NCBI GenBank assembly: GCA_036435485.1
Contig: CM071598.1
Coordinates: forward strand, 201,417,148 to 201,481,147
Length of the DNA: 64,000 nt
Direction of reading: 5' to 3'
DNA from: Saposhnikovia divaricata
Lineage: Eukaryota; Streptophyta; Magnoliopsida; Apiales; Apiaceae
The notes under the pieces were generated by a model, which made no database searches, had not been told where the DNA came from, and saw only the letters and a list, made by a program, of their open reading frames with translations. A program made the translations under genes and the position numbers. Position 1 is the first letter of the stretch. Each line of letters begins with the position of its first letter. Of the stretch, positions 22,536 through 33,851 are shown one piece after another.

Positions 22536-25533
22536 AAGGATTCCGTCCCGGAATCAGGTAGGAAGCAAAGAGTCGTTTGCCTGTCGTTCACTTTTTAGCT
22601 TCCCGGTCAATTCTTAGTCGTTCTACCCTTCCTCAGCACATCTTCTAGTGCTACAATCCATATTGTATCCTTTTTCCATCAACGTTGCTACTTTTTGTAC
22701 AACTCACTATCCGGGTTATACTCTTACTCAGTCTTATCCTTATTGATACCTGCAGTAACATTGGTATCACTATCACCCTACGAATTCGGAGGTAACCTCG
22801 CTCGTACTGTGCATTTCCTAATCGCTTTAATCTTCGCAATCTCGATCAATATAGAGAAGTGGAAAGATTTATTGAGAGATCACTATGATCAATTGAACAT
22901 TTGTTATATTGCATAGTTAGTACAGAAGGGGGCCAGCCTTTAGTACTTGACACGCAATTAAACAAGTCATGGTATTCCACTTAGACTTCTATCACATAGA
23001 CAGATAGTCACGTAGCAGTACCTCCCCTCCTAAAAGGGTTGTTCTTCTCAATTCATAAAGAAGATGAATAAGAGAAAAGAAGAGAAAAGAGTTCTAAAGG
23101 ATTATAGAAAGCTTTCATGATTGTAGAATATCATACTCAAAATTTACCTCTGAGCTATAGAGGTTTATCAAAGAAGAAATTAATCATAATTATATCCAAT
23201 ACTATTTGATCGCAATCTCACGTGTCAACATATCTTGTTGCTTTGTCCATTATTCTATGGACAAATACTCTTGTTCAATCTTAGCGATACTCACATTCGG
23301 GAAATCCTTCAACCTTTCCGGTTAAATCTTAGATTTCTCACTTGACATCATTGTTACTGACATTCCATGTCACGCTACTAGCTTTTTCATATCTAGAATA
23401 TTAACACTATCAGGTTTTCATCCCGAGAATTCATCAGAAAACCTTTTTTATTAATCCATTCATAACATTCCTTGCTTCATATTCCATAGTTGCTTTCCCA
23501 GTCTTTTCTTTATCAATCACATCCTTCTTATTATCTGATTCTTATTTACTTCTGTTATTTACTTCCTCTTCATCTCTTTATTGAGACATCTTTTGCACTT
23601 GGTACCTCCTTATTGGTATCCCGTTACATTTACTCTATAATCATCACATTATTCCAATTTAAATTCTCCGAATTGAATCTGGCCGATCCCTTTAACTTAG
23701 ATTCAATATAATCTACTTCTGCCAACCTTACTTCTCATCACTTGCTATTTTCTATCCGTGATTTTCCACAGGTTGTTCTTCGTAAGTCAGACCAGGTCGT
23801 ATATCTACCTGCTCGTACTCTTATCATCTATCGAGCATCTGCATTTTACTGGCGTAGCCTTGCCACATGAAACATGTTACGATCATGCTATAAGTTTTGG
23901 GGGGTAAAACTGGCTCGAATGCTACCTTCCGAACACCTTTAAACTCTCATATGGCCCAATAAGTCTCGGGCTCAACTGCCCTACCCTTCAAGTCTCATTA
24001 ATTCTTTCTACGGGAATACATTTAGCATCATGAATCATCAACCTCATATTCGCTATCTTGTTTGCGCAGAAATACACTAACATAAACTTGCTTCTCATTC
24101 ATCAACATGTTATTTAGCTGATCAATAGCAGCACGTTCTTTATCTTTACGTTGTCATCTACTTTCTTAGAAGAATCACCATCGCTTGTTGTTTACGTAGT
24201 GCGTTAATAGCTAACCCTACGGGTTTCAAATTCTTCAGGGAGACAAGTAATCACTATTCCTTATCCATAAGGAACACTTCCTGAACTTGATGTAGGTATT
24301 ACATGAAGTAGATAGAATTGCAGAAGAGTTTCATGCATCGCAGCTAGGTCCGGTTGATGAAACTATCACTTATGCATCTTCCATAAAAGACTGGAAATTT
24401 AATGGTTTACTTCGTAAATTTTGTATCAAGGTCCTGGTTTACCTCAAAACGGGACCTTCTAAGGTATATAATATGCTTAAGACTCCATCAGGAATCGAAT
24501 CTTTACTTAAACTATTATTACCGTCGATTCTTGTACAATCATCAGAGGGAATGTAAATTCCTCCACTCCGATATGACCTTCAAGGTCCTTCCAAATATCA
24601 TTCTGTTTCTTCGGTATGAACATCTGTAATTATTCCTTTATACTTAGACTGTCGGCCACCTCATTGGCCTTTCCTGATAATAATAATTCCTTGTAATCCA
24701 TGTTTTCTGGATACATTCCAACTCAAATTTTTTTCTACCTCATTCCCATCACTGTTGGGTGAAAGCATTCTACCTTAAGCTCTGCTGAAGGAGAAAATAT
24801 ATCTATCATCCATAAGTCATTGCTTCCATCTACCCGTGGGAACTTTATCACGTTTATTCCCACTCCTACTTAGGATACTTCTTTTCTTAGTTCTTTCCTT
24901 ATCTTAGGATAATCTCAACCTTTATAGGTTCAATCTATACTCCCTCAGGGTTTCATACATGCATCATCTGGTATATTGTTATTGTGTCTTACATTCTCTT
25001 CCAAACTTCTAGTTGGAAACTCAGAATATTAGCTTTTCCTTGTAAGGTTTGTTAGGTCGTCCTCATCATTCCTCCTGTATTTTCTAGGTACAGGGTATAT
25101 CAAAACGTCTTTGATCAATACTCTAATAATTCTATCTCTGTTCTTTCCAGAACTCTTTTTAATAATCTGTACAGGTCATTGTTGCTTTAGCAAATCCAAC
25201 TCATATCATCCGAATTCACAATGTCTTTATTGGGGTTAGTGCCATCCCTTGTGCATCCTATAATTGGCAATCAAATCATGTATCCTTAATAAGGGTCTCT
25301 TTTCAACTGTTCTCATTTGATAATCGATTGGTAACTTAATGCCACCCTCTTCTTTCAGATAGTTGTCAGCCTATTTGGACTTCCAAAAGGCAACGTATGC
25401 CTATCTGCTCTCTTATAGAACTTGGTAATGGTAGCAGGGATGTTTTGGAAGATGTTGGTCGAGTTCAACGTGAATCTCTTAGTACTTTTCGTTCTTCTTA
25501 AATGTACTTGCCTTAGACAAAATTTCTACAGCA
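22536..25533 (-). pseudogene. Decayed outer Tekay pol (integrase C-terminus and chromodomain region)
   Basis: No frame stays open, but the nucleotides still align with the intact relative at 39061 onward. 23768-23830 (TTTCCACAGGTTG, then CTGCTCGTACTC) matches 39220-39280, and 23900-24005 matches 39355-39460. The first bases after the polypurine tract also correspond to the chromodomain end at 39080. Roughly a kilobase of extra sequence lies between the two matches. Sequence from 24100 to 25533 shows only weak resemblance. It is far more diverged than its flanking LTRs. Confidence 0.7.
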
Positions 25534-25538
25534 TACTG
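25534..25538. repeat. Target-site duplication TACTG (left) of SIRE element
   Basis: Immediately precedes TGATACTCC; repeated at 33847-33851. Confidence 0.95.
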
Positions 25539-26875
25539 TGATACTCCTATGGTTTTGATGATCACATTCAGCAAGCTATTTGATTGTAGTTTGATATAAA
25601 ACATCGTGTTATGCTTGTATTGTACTAACGTGGTTTTGCAGGGTATATTAGCCTACTGATTGTTTACACAGAATATACAAACAGCAAGCCATTTGGTATT
25701 ACAACAGAGAGAGTCTGGCAAGCCATTTGCACACTGACAGTTCACAAACAGCAAGCCATTTCTGACAGTCAGTCACAAACAGCAAGCCATTTGCAACTGC
25801 CAGAATTTCTGAAGATAAAGATCAAGTTCGATTCTCAAGGATTTATTTCAGGAAATATATTGTGAGGGCTCTTTATTATATAATACGTATATAATATAGT
25901 CTAGAGCTCAAATCTTTTCAAATATCTTTCTTTAAAACAAAATCATAAAACTTATGGGAGTTTCCTTATTTAAAAGATTTCTTTCTTTCAAAATCTCCTA
26001 TACGCGTTTTTATATCTATACATATCAGAAGGGTTAAGCTTTCATCGATCTCTTTCTTTCAAACCTTCTGTCTAACGTTCACAAGAACGTTTGTAAAATC
26101 TCTAACCAATTGAACATTGGAAATTGATTCTAATCGTTCGAATAATTGGTGATTGATTTTCTGAACGTTGGTGTGATGCTTTATAAACCTTGTTCTTGTG
26201 TTCATTCGTTAAAAAACACTTCAGAGAAAATATTCAAGCACACAAGAATTCAAACAACTCAGTTTTCATTGCTATATCCTTTGATTCTCTCGAGCTCTTA
26301 GTATATTCATACGTGCTATATCTTAAAGAGTTCATAGTTTGAGTTGTATCCATTATTGATTGTATTGTTCGATTTGTAAGGTTTAGTTGTTGGACAATTT
26401 GGCTTGGGAACTAGGGTTTGGTGATCGTTGCTAGAGAAGTATACTTGGGAAGTATAGCTTAGAGAGCAAGTTCAGAAACGGGAGTTCAGCACGCCATTTG
26501 TCAACAGCTGGGTATTGAGGGAGATATATTGTTGTATCTTGTAATTGGTTTATTTCAGTGATCAATAATATATTCTCTTACCAAGTTGGTAAGGGACCAG
26601 GACGTAGACCATAGGGGTTAGGGGTCGAACCTGGCTAAAAGTCTCTGTGTTCTTTATTTTCTGCTCTTTACTTACTGCTTGCATTTAGCTTACTGTTTAT
26701 GCACTTTACTGTACTTGTTATCTTTACATTCAGCATACTGTTTACAATCAGCTTACCATTTGTCTCTGCATAAAACGAAATCAGTAAGCTGTTTCTGGTA
26801 ATTTTTAAAATCGGACTTAGTTGAATATAGTTAGCCATTTACACCTATTCACCCCCCTCTAGGTGTGCATTTTCA
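25539..26875 (+). mobile_element. 5' LTR of SIRE element
   Basis: Starts TGATACTCC and ends GCATTTTCA. It contains four CAGCAAGC words in its first 250 bases. A TATA-like stretch, TTATTATATAATACG, lies near 25873. Confidence 0.95.
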
Positions 26876-26877
26876 TT

Positions 26878-26889
26878 TGGTATCAAAGC
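26878..26889 (+). other. Primer binding site of SIRE element
   Basis: TGGTATCAAAGC two bases after the LTR end, complementary to the initiator tRNA-Met 3' end with one difference (A instead of G at position 9), as is common in copia elements. Confidence 0.88.
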
Positions 26890-26933
26890 TTTGGTATACT
26901 AACAATTCTGTAACAGGAAAGTATTCGATCATA

Positions 26934-29015
26934 ATGGCTGAAAACTATCCCGAAGGAAAATCTGATTTCAGGCCTCCACTTCTTCATGGCACACACAACT
27001 ACCACTGGTGGAAGAGCAGCATGGAAACTCACTTATCCAGAGATCCATTAGTTCTGAGAGTTGTGCAAAAAGGTCCATATGTCTTTCTTGATAAGGATGG
27101 CAAGCCAAAGGATGTTGATGATCTCACTCCGGATGAATTAATCAAACTTGGCTACAATGGAAAGGCAAGGAGTTCTCTAATGAATGGTTTAAACCAGGCT
27201 GAATATGATAAAGTATCTTCACTCAAATCAGCAAAAGAAATGTGGGATGCTTTGGAGACTTATCATGAAGGTTCGAAATCTCTAAAGAAGGTGAAGCTTA
27301 GCAAGCTAATGAATGACTTTGGGAATTTCAAGCTTAATGAAGGTGAAACTATCAAGGATAGTCAAGCACGGTTTCAAGTTACTATAAATTCACTAAAGAG
27401 GCTTGGAAAATCTATTCCACAAGATGAAATCAATATGAAGGTATTGAGTGCAGTACCATTCATCTACGAAGCTAAGGTTACTGCCTTGGAATCCTCACCA
27501 CTTATTGATACTATGGATCACTTGGCCGTATTTGCTGAGCTAGAGCAATTTGAAAGCAAGATAAATGGAAATCAGGTGGGAAGTTCAAGTGTTAAAGCTC
27601 CAACAGAAAAGATGAAGAATATGGCTCTCCATTCTAAAAACAGCAAGCCAATTGACATTGATGATGAATCTGATTCTGATGAGGAACTTGCACTTATTTC
27701 AAAGAAGATCAAAAGGCTGATAGAAAAGAAGAATATGATGAAAAGGGAAAGAGGTGGCTTCTACAACAACAAAAAGAGTTCAAAGGACTCTAAGGAGGAA
27801 ACTTGTTTCGAATGTGGCAAGCCAGGCCATTATAAAAGGAACTGCTACAAACTAAAGTCAAAACAGCCTACTGTTTTCAAGGACAAGAAGAAATCGAAGG
27901 CTCTACTGACTTGGAGTGATGATGATTCAGATTCCAGTGATGACTCAAGTGAAGAGATGGTGAACTTAGCACTTGTTGGAATTGAAGATGAATCTGTTCA
28001 AGGAAATTCAGAAGGAGTGTATGCTGAAACTGATTCTGAAGAGGATCCTAGTGAGGTAAACTCTTTTAATGATTATATCTCTTCAGATGATATATTGTTA
28101 GATTCACTAACCATGCAGGAACAAAATAGTGTTACAATTGAAGAACACATGGCACTAAAGGCTGAAATCAGCAAGCTGACTGATAAGAATGCCTATTTAT
28201 CCAAAATGGTAAAAGATCTGTTGCCAAAAATGGAAGAATGGGATTCAACTTCATTTAGTAAAGCTACGGAGATCAAGGAACTAAATACTAAGAACAGACA
28301 TTTAGAGGCTAATGTCAAGCTACTTGAAAAGAGAAACAAGACCTTGACTGAAGAAATCAAAGAGCTGAGGTCTGATGTTAAAACTAAAGCTAAAGCATTG
28401 GAATCATACAAGATGAAGGAATCTAGTCAAGCCGAATCCTCAAAAACTGCTGAAAAGAGAGTTCAGCAAGTTGAACTCATCAAACAGCAAGCTGAAGTGA
28501 TCACCCTCCTAGAAACAGAAGTTAAAAATCTCAAGAAGGGCATGGAAACTTTTGTTCAAGGTGAAGACACTTTAAAAACAATGATGAAGAAGGCAAATGT
28601 ACCTTTGGTCAGAGAAGGTGTTGGTTTAAACTTCAACAAGAAAGATAAGGTGCTCAAATATGATGGAAAGAATGGCATACCCTATGACTATGCTATGCCT
28701 TGGAAGACATGCAACAAATGTGGTGGAAAAGGACATCTGGAAAGACATTGTGTGGTTCAAGTAAATCATAAAGTGACAACAGCTTACCAGAATGAACCAG
28801 TCAGGCGACAAACAGCTTACCAGAATGGACCAGTCAGGCGACAAACAGCATACGCAAATAGCAGGAGACAAACAGCTTACCGACAGAATGACAACAAGCA
28901 AAATCAGACCCCAAAAGTGGTCCAAATGTGGATCAAGAAATCTGATTTAAATACTTTATATATTCTTGCTACTAACCAACCTGGACCCAAACCTATATGG
29001 GTACCAAAACATTGA
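26934..29015 (+). CDS. gag: SIRE copia gag (693 aa)
   Basis: Structural protein of the retrotransposon particle. The N-terminal half is the copia gag fold (YHWWKSSMETHL, AKEMWDALETYHEG). A CCHC zinc knuckle CFECGKPGHYKRNC follows at about residue 290, then an acidic Asp/Ser stretch, a long coiled coil (about residues 425-560, rich in Glu/Lys/Leu), and a second knuckle CNKCGGKGHLERHC at about 593. The tail contains short RRQTAYQN repeats. The ATG at 26934 was chosen because it is the first in frame after the primer site; upstream open sequence is LTR. It ends VPKH and TGA at 29013-29015, 22 bp before pol in another frame. Confidence 0.93.
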   Translation: MAENYPEGKSDFRPPLLHGTHNYHWWKSSMETHLSRDPLVLRVVQKGPYVFLDKDGKPKDVDDLTPDELIKLGYNGKARSSLMNGLNQAEYDKVSSLKSAKEMWDALETYHEGSKSLKKVKLSKLMNDFGNFKLNEGETIKDSQARFQVTINSLKRLGKSIPQDEINMKVLSAVPFIYEAKVTALESSPLIDTMDHLAVFAELEQFESKINGNQVGSSSVKAPTEKMKNMALHSKNSKPIDIDDESDSDEELALISKKIKRLIEKKNMMKRERGGFYNNKKSSKDSKEETCFECGKPGHYKRNCYKLKSKQPTVFKDKKKSKALLTWSDDDSDSSDDSSEEMVNLALVGIEDESVQGNSEGVYAETDSEEDPSEVNSFNDYISSDDILLDSLTMQEQNSVTIEEHMALKAEISKLTDKNAYLSKMVKDLLPKMEEWDSTSFSKATEIKELNTKNRHLEANVKLLEKRNKTLTEEIKELRSDVKTKAKALESYKMKESSQAESSKTAEKRVQQVELIKQQAEVITLLETEVKNLKKGMETFVQGEDTLKTMMKKANVPLVREGVGLNFNKKDKVLKYDGKNGIPYDYAMPWKTCNKCGGKGHLERHCVVQVNHKVTTAYQNEPVRRQTAYQNGPVRRQTAYANSRRQTAYRQNDNKQNQTPKVVQMWIKKSDLNTLYILATNQPGPKPIWVPKH

Positions 29016-29037
29016 GTTATTTTTGTTTGTTTTGTAG
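29001..29037 (+). other. Intron-like or frameshift segment between SIRE gag and pol
   Basis: This 37-nt stretch begins GTACC, is T-rich and ends TTTTGTAG. Removing it would join gag (phase 0 after Trp) to the pol ATG in frame. It is shorter than usual plant introns, so splicing is only a possibility; reinitiation is another. Confidence 0.3.
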
Positions 29038-32000
29038 ATGTGCCTTGCTGCTAAGGTCAAGTCAAAGCAATGGATCTTGGACAGTGGATGCACAAGACAT
29101 ATGTGTGGAGACAAATCCCAGTTTATGAATCTCAAAATGAAAAAGGGTGGAAGACTGACAATTGGGAATAGTAAAACTCTTCAAATCCTTGGTACCGGTT
29201 CTATTGGTAATAGTAATATTTCAATTGATAAAGTTCAATATGTCAAAGGTCTTACTTATAACTTGCTTAGTGTCACTCAATTATTTGATGATGGACATTA
29301 TGTTGATTTTGGCATTGATAAAACTATTATTACTATTGGTACTAACAAAATCCCCCTAGTTGCTAGAAGGGAAGGAAATATATATGTATTAGACTTTGAT
29401 ATGCAGGAAACAGCGTGCTGTTTGGCTGTAGTAGATAATGACCCATATATTTGGCATAGAAGATTGGGACATGCACACATGGATTTGCTCAGAAAGTTGT
29501 CAAGCAAGAAACTAGTGAGAGGGCTGCCCAAGCTAAAGTATGTCAAAACAGAAGTCTGTTCAGCTTGCCAATTGGGCAAACAACTTCGAAGTACTCACAA
29601 ATCAAAGAAAATGGTATCTACTTCTAAACCCTTAGAGCTTCTGCATTTGGACTTATTTGGTCCAGAAGCTTACAAGAGTATTGGAGGTAAACAATATGGT
29701 TTTGTGATTGTAGATGATTATTCTAGATTTACATGGGTACTATTTCTTCGCACTAAAGAATGTGCTTTTGATGAGTTTAAGAAGCTAATTAAATTACTTG
29801 AGAACAAGTTGAATACAAGGCTTGTAGGTATAAGGAGTGATAGAGGAGGTGAATTTCTCAACAAGGACTTCATTGATTATTGTGAAGAAAAAGGAATTAC
29901 ACATGAATTTTCTGCACCAAGGACTCCACAACAAAATGGAGTGGTAGAAAGGAAGAACAGGTCACTACAAGAAACAGCAAGGACTTTATTGCAAGAAAGC
30001 AAGCTGCCTAGAAGTTTTTGGGCAGAAGCAGTGAATACAGCATGCTATGTGTTGAACAGAGTCATAATCAGGCCTATTTTGAACAAAACTCCGTATGAAT
30101 TGTTGAGGAAAAAGAAGCCAAACATTAGTTACTTCAAAATCTTTGGCTCAAAGTGTTTTGCGCTCAAGACAGTTGATAATGATGGTAAATTCGATGCTAA
30201 ATCTTATGAAGCTATTTTTCTTGGCTATTCTTTAACTAGTAGAGCTTATAGAGTTTATAACTTAAATAAACGTATAGTTGAAGAATCTATTGATGTTACT
30301 TTTCAAGAACCTAACAATGATCTGCCAAGAGATGAGGAAGAATTTGCAGGTGAAACAAATGATAACATACAACCTCAAGTCACTGAAAATCAGCAAGCCA
30401 ACAATTCTGCTGAAACTGGAAGTCAGCAAGCCAATAACACTACTGAGAATGGAAAACAGCAAGCTGGAACTGCAAATCAGCAAGCTGAAGTGGTCAGATT
30501 AACTTCACACGAAGAAATTGCTCAACATTCTCTACCAAAGGCTACAAGGACAGTAAAGAACCATCCTCTAGAACTTGTTATTGGAAATATCTCAGATGGA
30601 ATCACAACAAGGAGAGGAAAGGCAAACTTTTGTGCTTATGCTGCCTTTCTAGCTCAAGAAGAACCCAAAAATATCAAGGAAGCATTAGAAGATGAAAATT
30701 GGATCATGGCCATGCAAGAAGAACTCAACCAATTCGACAGGTGTAATGTTTGGGAACTTGTAAAGCCACCAGAAGATGCTTCTATCATAGGAACCAAATG
30801 GGTGTTCAAAAACAAAGTGGATGAGTTTGGAACCGTCACTCGAAATAAGGCAAGGCTCGTGGCTCAAGGCTATAATCAACAAGAAGGAATTGATTTTGAT
30901 GAAACACATGCTCCTGTTGCTCGTTTAGAATCAATCAGAATGCTTCTTGCTTATGCATGCTACAAGAAATTCAAGTTATATCAAATGGACGTAAAAAGCG
31001 CATTTCTAAATGGCGTGCTGAATGAGGAAGTCTATGTCAAACAGCCTCCTGGATTCGAACATGAGAAGTTTCATGATTATGTTTACAAGCTCAAGAAGGC
31101 ATTATATGGTTTAAGGCAGGCCCCTAGAGCGTGGTATGAAAGACTTAGTAAGTTTCTTCTCAAAAATGGATTCACTCGAGGTAATATCGATCCCACATTA
31201 TTTACAAAGCAAAATGGTAAAGATATTCTTGTTGTACAAATATATGTGGATGATATTGTATTCGGTTCTACTAATGAATCTATGTGTGAGTGGTTTTCTA
31301 AGTGCATGTACAATGAATTTGACATGAGCATGATGGGGGAACTCAATTATTTCTTGGGTCTCCAAATCAAGCAAACCAATGATGGTATTTATGTGCATCA
31401 ATCCAAGTATACAAAGAATCTGCTCAAAAGATTTGGTTTTGAAGATGTCAAAGCAAAAACAACTCCTATGACTCAAAACAGCAAGCTGTTTGCAGATGAG
31501 AATGGTAAGGATGTGGATATTAAAAGGTATAGAGGTATGATTGGAAGTCTATTATACTTAACTGCCTCAAGACCTGATATCATGTATAGTGTTTATGTTT
31601 GTGCAAGGTTTCAATCCAACCCTAAAGAGTCTCACTTAAATGCGGTTAAAAGAATTTTTAAATATTTAAGTGGTACTATCAATCTTGGTTTGTTCTATCC
31701 TATCACAAATACTTTTGATCTCGTGGGGTATAGTGATGCAGATTATGCAGGGTCTCAAACTGATAGAAAGAGCACAAGTGGTATTTGTACATTTCTTGGA
31801 CAAAGCTTGGTGTCATGGCAAAGCAAAAAGCAAGCTTCTGTTGCTCTTTCAACGGCCGAAGGAGAGTATCTAGCAGCTGGTAGATGTTGCTCTCAAATTT
31901 TATGGATGATTCAAACTCTAAGGGATTTCAATATCAAGTGTGGCAAGATTCCAATATATTGTGACAACACGAGTGCTATCAATATCTCCAAGAATCCTGT

Positions 32001-32184
32001 GAATCACTCAAGAACAAAGCATATTGACGTTCGTCATCATTTCTTGAGAGATAATGCAGCAAAGGGGAAGATTGAGTTGGTATTTGTCTCAACTGAAGTT
32101 CAACTAGCAGATATCTTCACAAAGCCATTGGCTGAAGAAAGATTTGCAGCCATACGAATGGAGCTTGGCATGTGTACTGTGTAG
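29038..32184 (+). CDS. pol: SIRE copia pol: protease, integrase, RT, RNase H (1,048 aa)
   Basis: One uninterrupted frame. Order: aspartic protease (WILDSGCTRH, D15), gag-pre-integrase (WHRRLGHAH, about 140), HHCC finger, DD35E integrase core with D205 (LHLDLFG), D268 (RSDRGGEF) and E304 (VVERKNR), RT with IYVDDIVFG at about 737, and RNase H (GYSDADYAG, STAEGEYLA, IYCDNTSA). It ends MELGMCTV. Together with gag it would make particles, reverse-transcribe the RNA and insert the cDNA in the nucleus. All catalytic residues I can check are present and no lesions are seen. Its phase differs from gag and an in-frame TAG lies directly before the ATG. Confidence 0.96.
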   Translation: MCLAAKVKSKQWILDSGCTRHMCGDKSQFMNLKMKKGGRLTIGNSKTLQILGTGSIGNSNISIDKVQYVKGLTYNLLSVTQLFDDGHYVDFGIDKTIITIGTNKIPLVARREGNIYVLDFDMQETACCLAVVDNDPYIWHRRLGHAHMDLLRKLSSKKLVRGLPKLKYVKTEVCSACQLGKQLRSTHKSKKMVSTSKPLELLHLDLFGPEAYKSIGGKQYGFVIVDDYSRFTWVLFLRTKECAFDEFKKLIKLLENKLNTRLVGIRSDRGGEFLNKDFIDYCEEKGITHEFSAPRTPQQNGVVERKNRSLQETARTLLQESKLPRSFWAEAVNTACYVLNRVIIRPILNKTPYELLRKKKPNISYFKIFGSKCFALKTVDNDGKFDAKSYEAIFLGYSLTSRAYRVYNLNKRIVEESIDVTFQEPNNDLPRDEEEFAGETNDNIQPQVTENQQANNSAETGSQQANNTTENGKQQAGTANQQAEVVRLTSHEEIAQHSLPKATRTVKNHPLELVIGNISDGITTRRGKANFCAYAAFLAQEEPKNIKEALEDENWIMAMQEELNQFDRCNVWELVKPPEDASIIGTKWVFKNKVDEFGTVTRNKARLVAQGYNQQEGIDFDETHAPVARLESIRMLLAYACYKKFKLYQMDVKSAFLNGVLNEEVYVKQPPGFEHEKFHDYVYKLKKALYGLRQAPRAWYERLSKFLLKNGFTRGNIDPTLFTKQNGKDILVVQIYVDDIVFGSTNESMCEWFSKCMYNEFDMSMMGELNYFLGLQIKQTNDGIYVHQSKYTKNLLKRFGFEDVKAKTTPMTQNSKLFADENGKDVDIKRYRGMIGSLLYLTASRPDIMYSVYVCARFQSNPKESHLNAVKRIFKYLSGTINLGLFYPITNTFDLVGYSDADYAGSQTDRKSTSGICTFLGQSLVSWQSKKQASVALSTAEGEYLAAGRCCSQILWMIQTLRDFNIKCGKIPIYCDNTSAINISKNPVNHSRTKHIDVRHHFLRDNAAKGKIELVFVSTEVQLADIFTKPLAEERFAAIRMELGMCTV

Positions 32185-32496
32185 TCAGCAAGCTGACAAG
32201 CACAGAATGGGTAACGTTGGCTTACCATTTGTATCTGAACTATTTATATGCCATTACCATGATTTTTTTTTCTCTATGCTTATTCCAGACCTGGACTAAT
32301 ATTCTTTTTGATGGTTATTTTTTTGATGGATTAAGGGGGAGAAATTTAGGAGAATTTATTTGTTTGTTTGGTCAAGATATTCGACTTGGATATGATTAAT
32401 TGCTTGTTCATCTTGAATTTGTTTTATATCAAAATGTACTAATATGCAGGGATTTAGGGGGAGTTCTTATTTCTCCTAAATATTGTGTAATCATCA
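32185..32496 (+). other. SIRE 3' untranslated region
   Basis: No envelope-like ORF. Two G-rich purine words (TTAAGGGGGAGAA near 32331 and ATTTAGGGGGAG near 32452) precede the main polypurine tract and may be secondary tracts. Confidence 0.7.
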
Positions 32497-32509
32497 AAAA
32501 GGGGGAGAT
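32497..32509 (+). other. Polypurine tract of SIRE element
   Basis: AAAAGGGGGAGAT immediately before the right LTR TGATACTCC. Confidence 0.92.
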
Positions 32510-33846
32510 TGATACTCCTATGGTTTTGATGATCACATTCAGCAAGCTATTTGATTGTAGTTTGATATAAAACATCGTGTTATGCTTGTATTGTACTAAC
32601 GTGGTTTTGCAGGATATATTAGCCTACTGATTGTTTACACAGAATATACAAACAGCAAGCCATTTGGTATTACAACAGAGAGAGTCTGGCAAGCCATTTG
32701 CACACTGACAGTTCACAAACAGCAAGCCATTTCTGACAGTCAGTCACAAACAGCAAGCCATTTGCAACTGCCAGAATTTCTGAAGATAAAGATCAAGTTC
32801 GATTCTCAAGGATTTATTTCAGGAAATATATTGTGAGGGCTCTTTATTATATAATACGTATATAATATAGTCTAGAGCTCAAATCTTTTCAAATATCTTT
32901 CTTTAAAACAAAATCATAAAACTTATGGGAGTTTCCTTATTTAAAAGATTTCTTTCTTTCAAAATCTCCTATACGCGTTTTTATATCTATACAAATCAGA
33001 AGGGTTAAGCTTTCATCGATCTCTTTCTTTCAAACCTTCTGTCTAACGTTCACAAGAACGTTTGTAAAATCTCTAACCAATTGAACGTTGGAAATTGATT
33101 CTAATCGTTCGAATAATTGGTGATTGATTTTCTGAACGTTGGTGTGATGCTTTATAAACCTTGTTCTTGTGTTCATTCGTTAAAAAACACTTCAGAGAAA
33201 ATATTCAAGCACATAAGAATTCAAACAACTCAGTTTTCATTGCTATATCCTTTGATTCTCTCGAGCTCTTAGTATATTCATACGTGCTATATCTTAAAGA
33301 GTTCATAGTTTGAGTTGTATCCATTATTGATTGTATTGTTCGATTTGTAAGGTTTAGTTGTTGGACAATTTGGCTTGGGAACTAGGGTTTGGTGATCGTT
33401 GCTAGAGAAGTATACTTGGGAAGTATAGCTTAGAGAGCAAGTTCAGAAACGGGAGTTCAGCACGCCATTTGTCAACAGCTGGGTATTGAGGGAGATATAT
33501 TGTTGTATCTTGTAATTGGTTTATTTCAGTGATCAATAATATATTCTCTTACCAAGTTGGTAAGGGACCAGGACGTAGACCATAGGGGTTAGGGGTCGAA
33601 CCTGGCTAAAAGTCTCTGTGTTCTTTATTTTCTGCTCTTTACTTACTGCTTGCATTTAGCTTACTGTTTATGCACTTTACTGTACTTGTTATCTTTACAT
33701 TCAGCATACTGTTTACAATCAGCTTACCATTTGTCTCTGCATAAAACGAAATCAGTAAGCTGTTTCTGGTAATTTTTAAAATCGGACTTAGTTGAATATA
33801 GTTAGCCATTTACACCTATTCACCCCCCTCTAGGTGTGCATTTTCA
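32510..33846 (+). mobile_element. 3' LTR of SIRE element
   Basis: 1,337 bp, same length as the left LTR. By eye it differs at about four positions (near 32614, 32995, 33087 and 33214). Confidence 0.95.
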
Positions 33847-33851
33847 TACTG
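33847..33851. repeat. Target-site duplication TACTG (right) of SIRE element
   Basis: Directly follows the terminal TTTTCA of the SIRE 3' LTR and matches 25534-25538. Confidence 0.95.

Larger units (their letters stand above)
25539..33846 (+). mobile_element. Near-intact SIRE-type Ty1/copia retrotransposon (8,308 bp)
   Basis: Two 1,337-bp LTRs of equal length differ at about four sites by eye. It has a primer site, gag, pol with all copia domains in order, a polypurine tract and TACTG duplications. The RT motif IYVDDIVFGSTN and the long coiled-coil gag fit the SIRE/Maximus clade. No envelope-like ORF follows pol. Both ORFs are open, so this copy may be transposition-competent. An 8-mer, CAGCAAGC, recurs through the LTRs and ORFs (see findings). 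Confidence 0.95.

Noticed and set aside
32185..32496. Envelope-like gene expected in some SIRE elements
   Set aside because: Only about 310 bp lie between pol and the polypurine tract, with no suitable frame.
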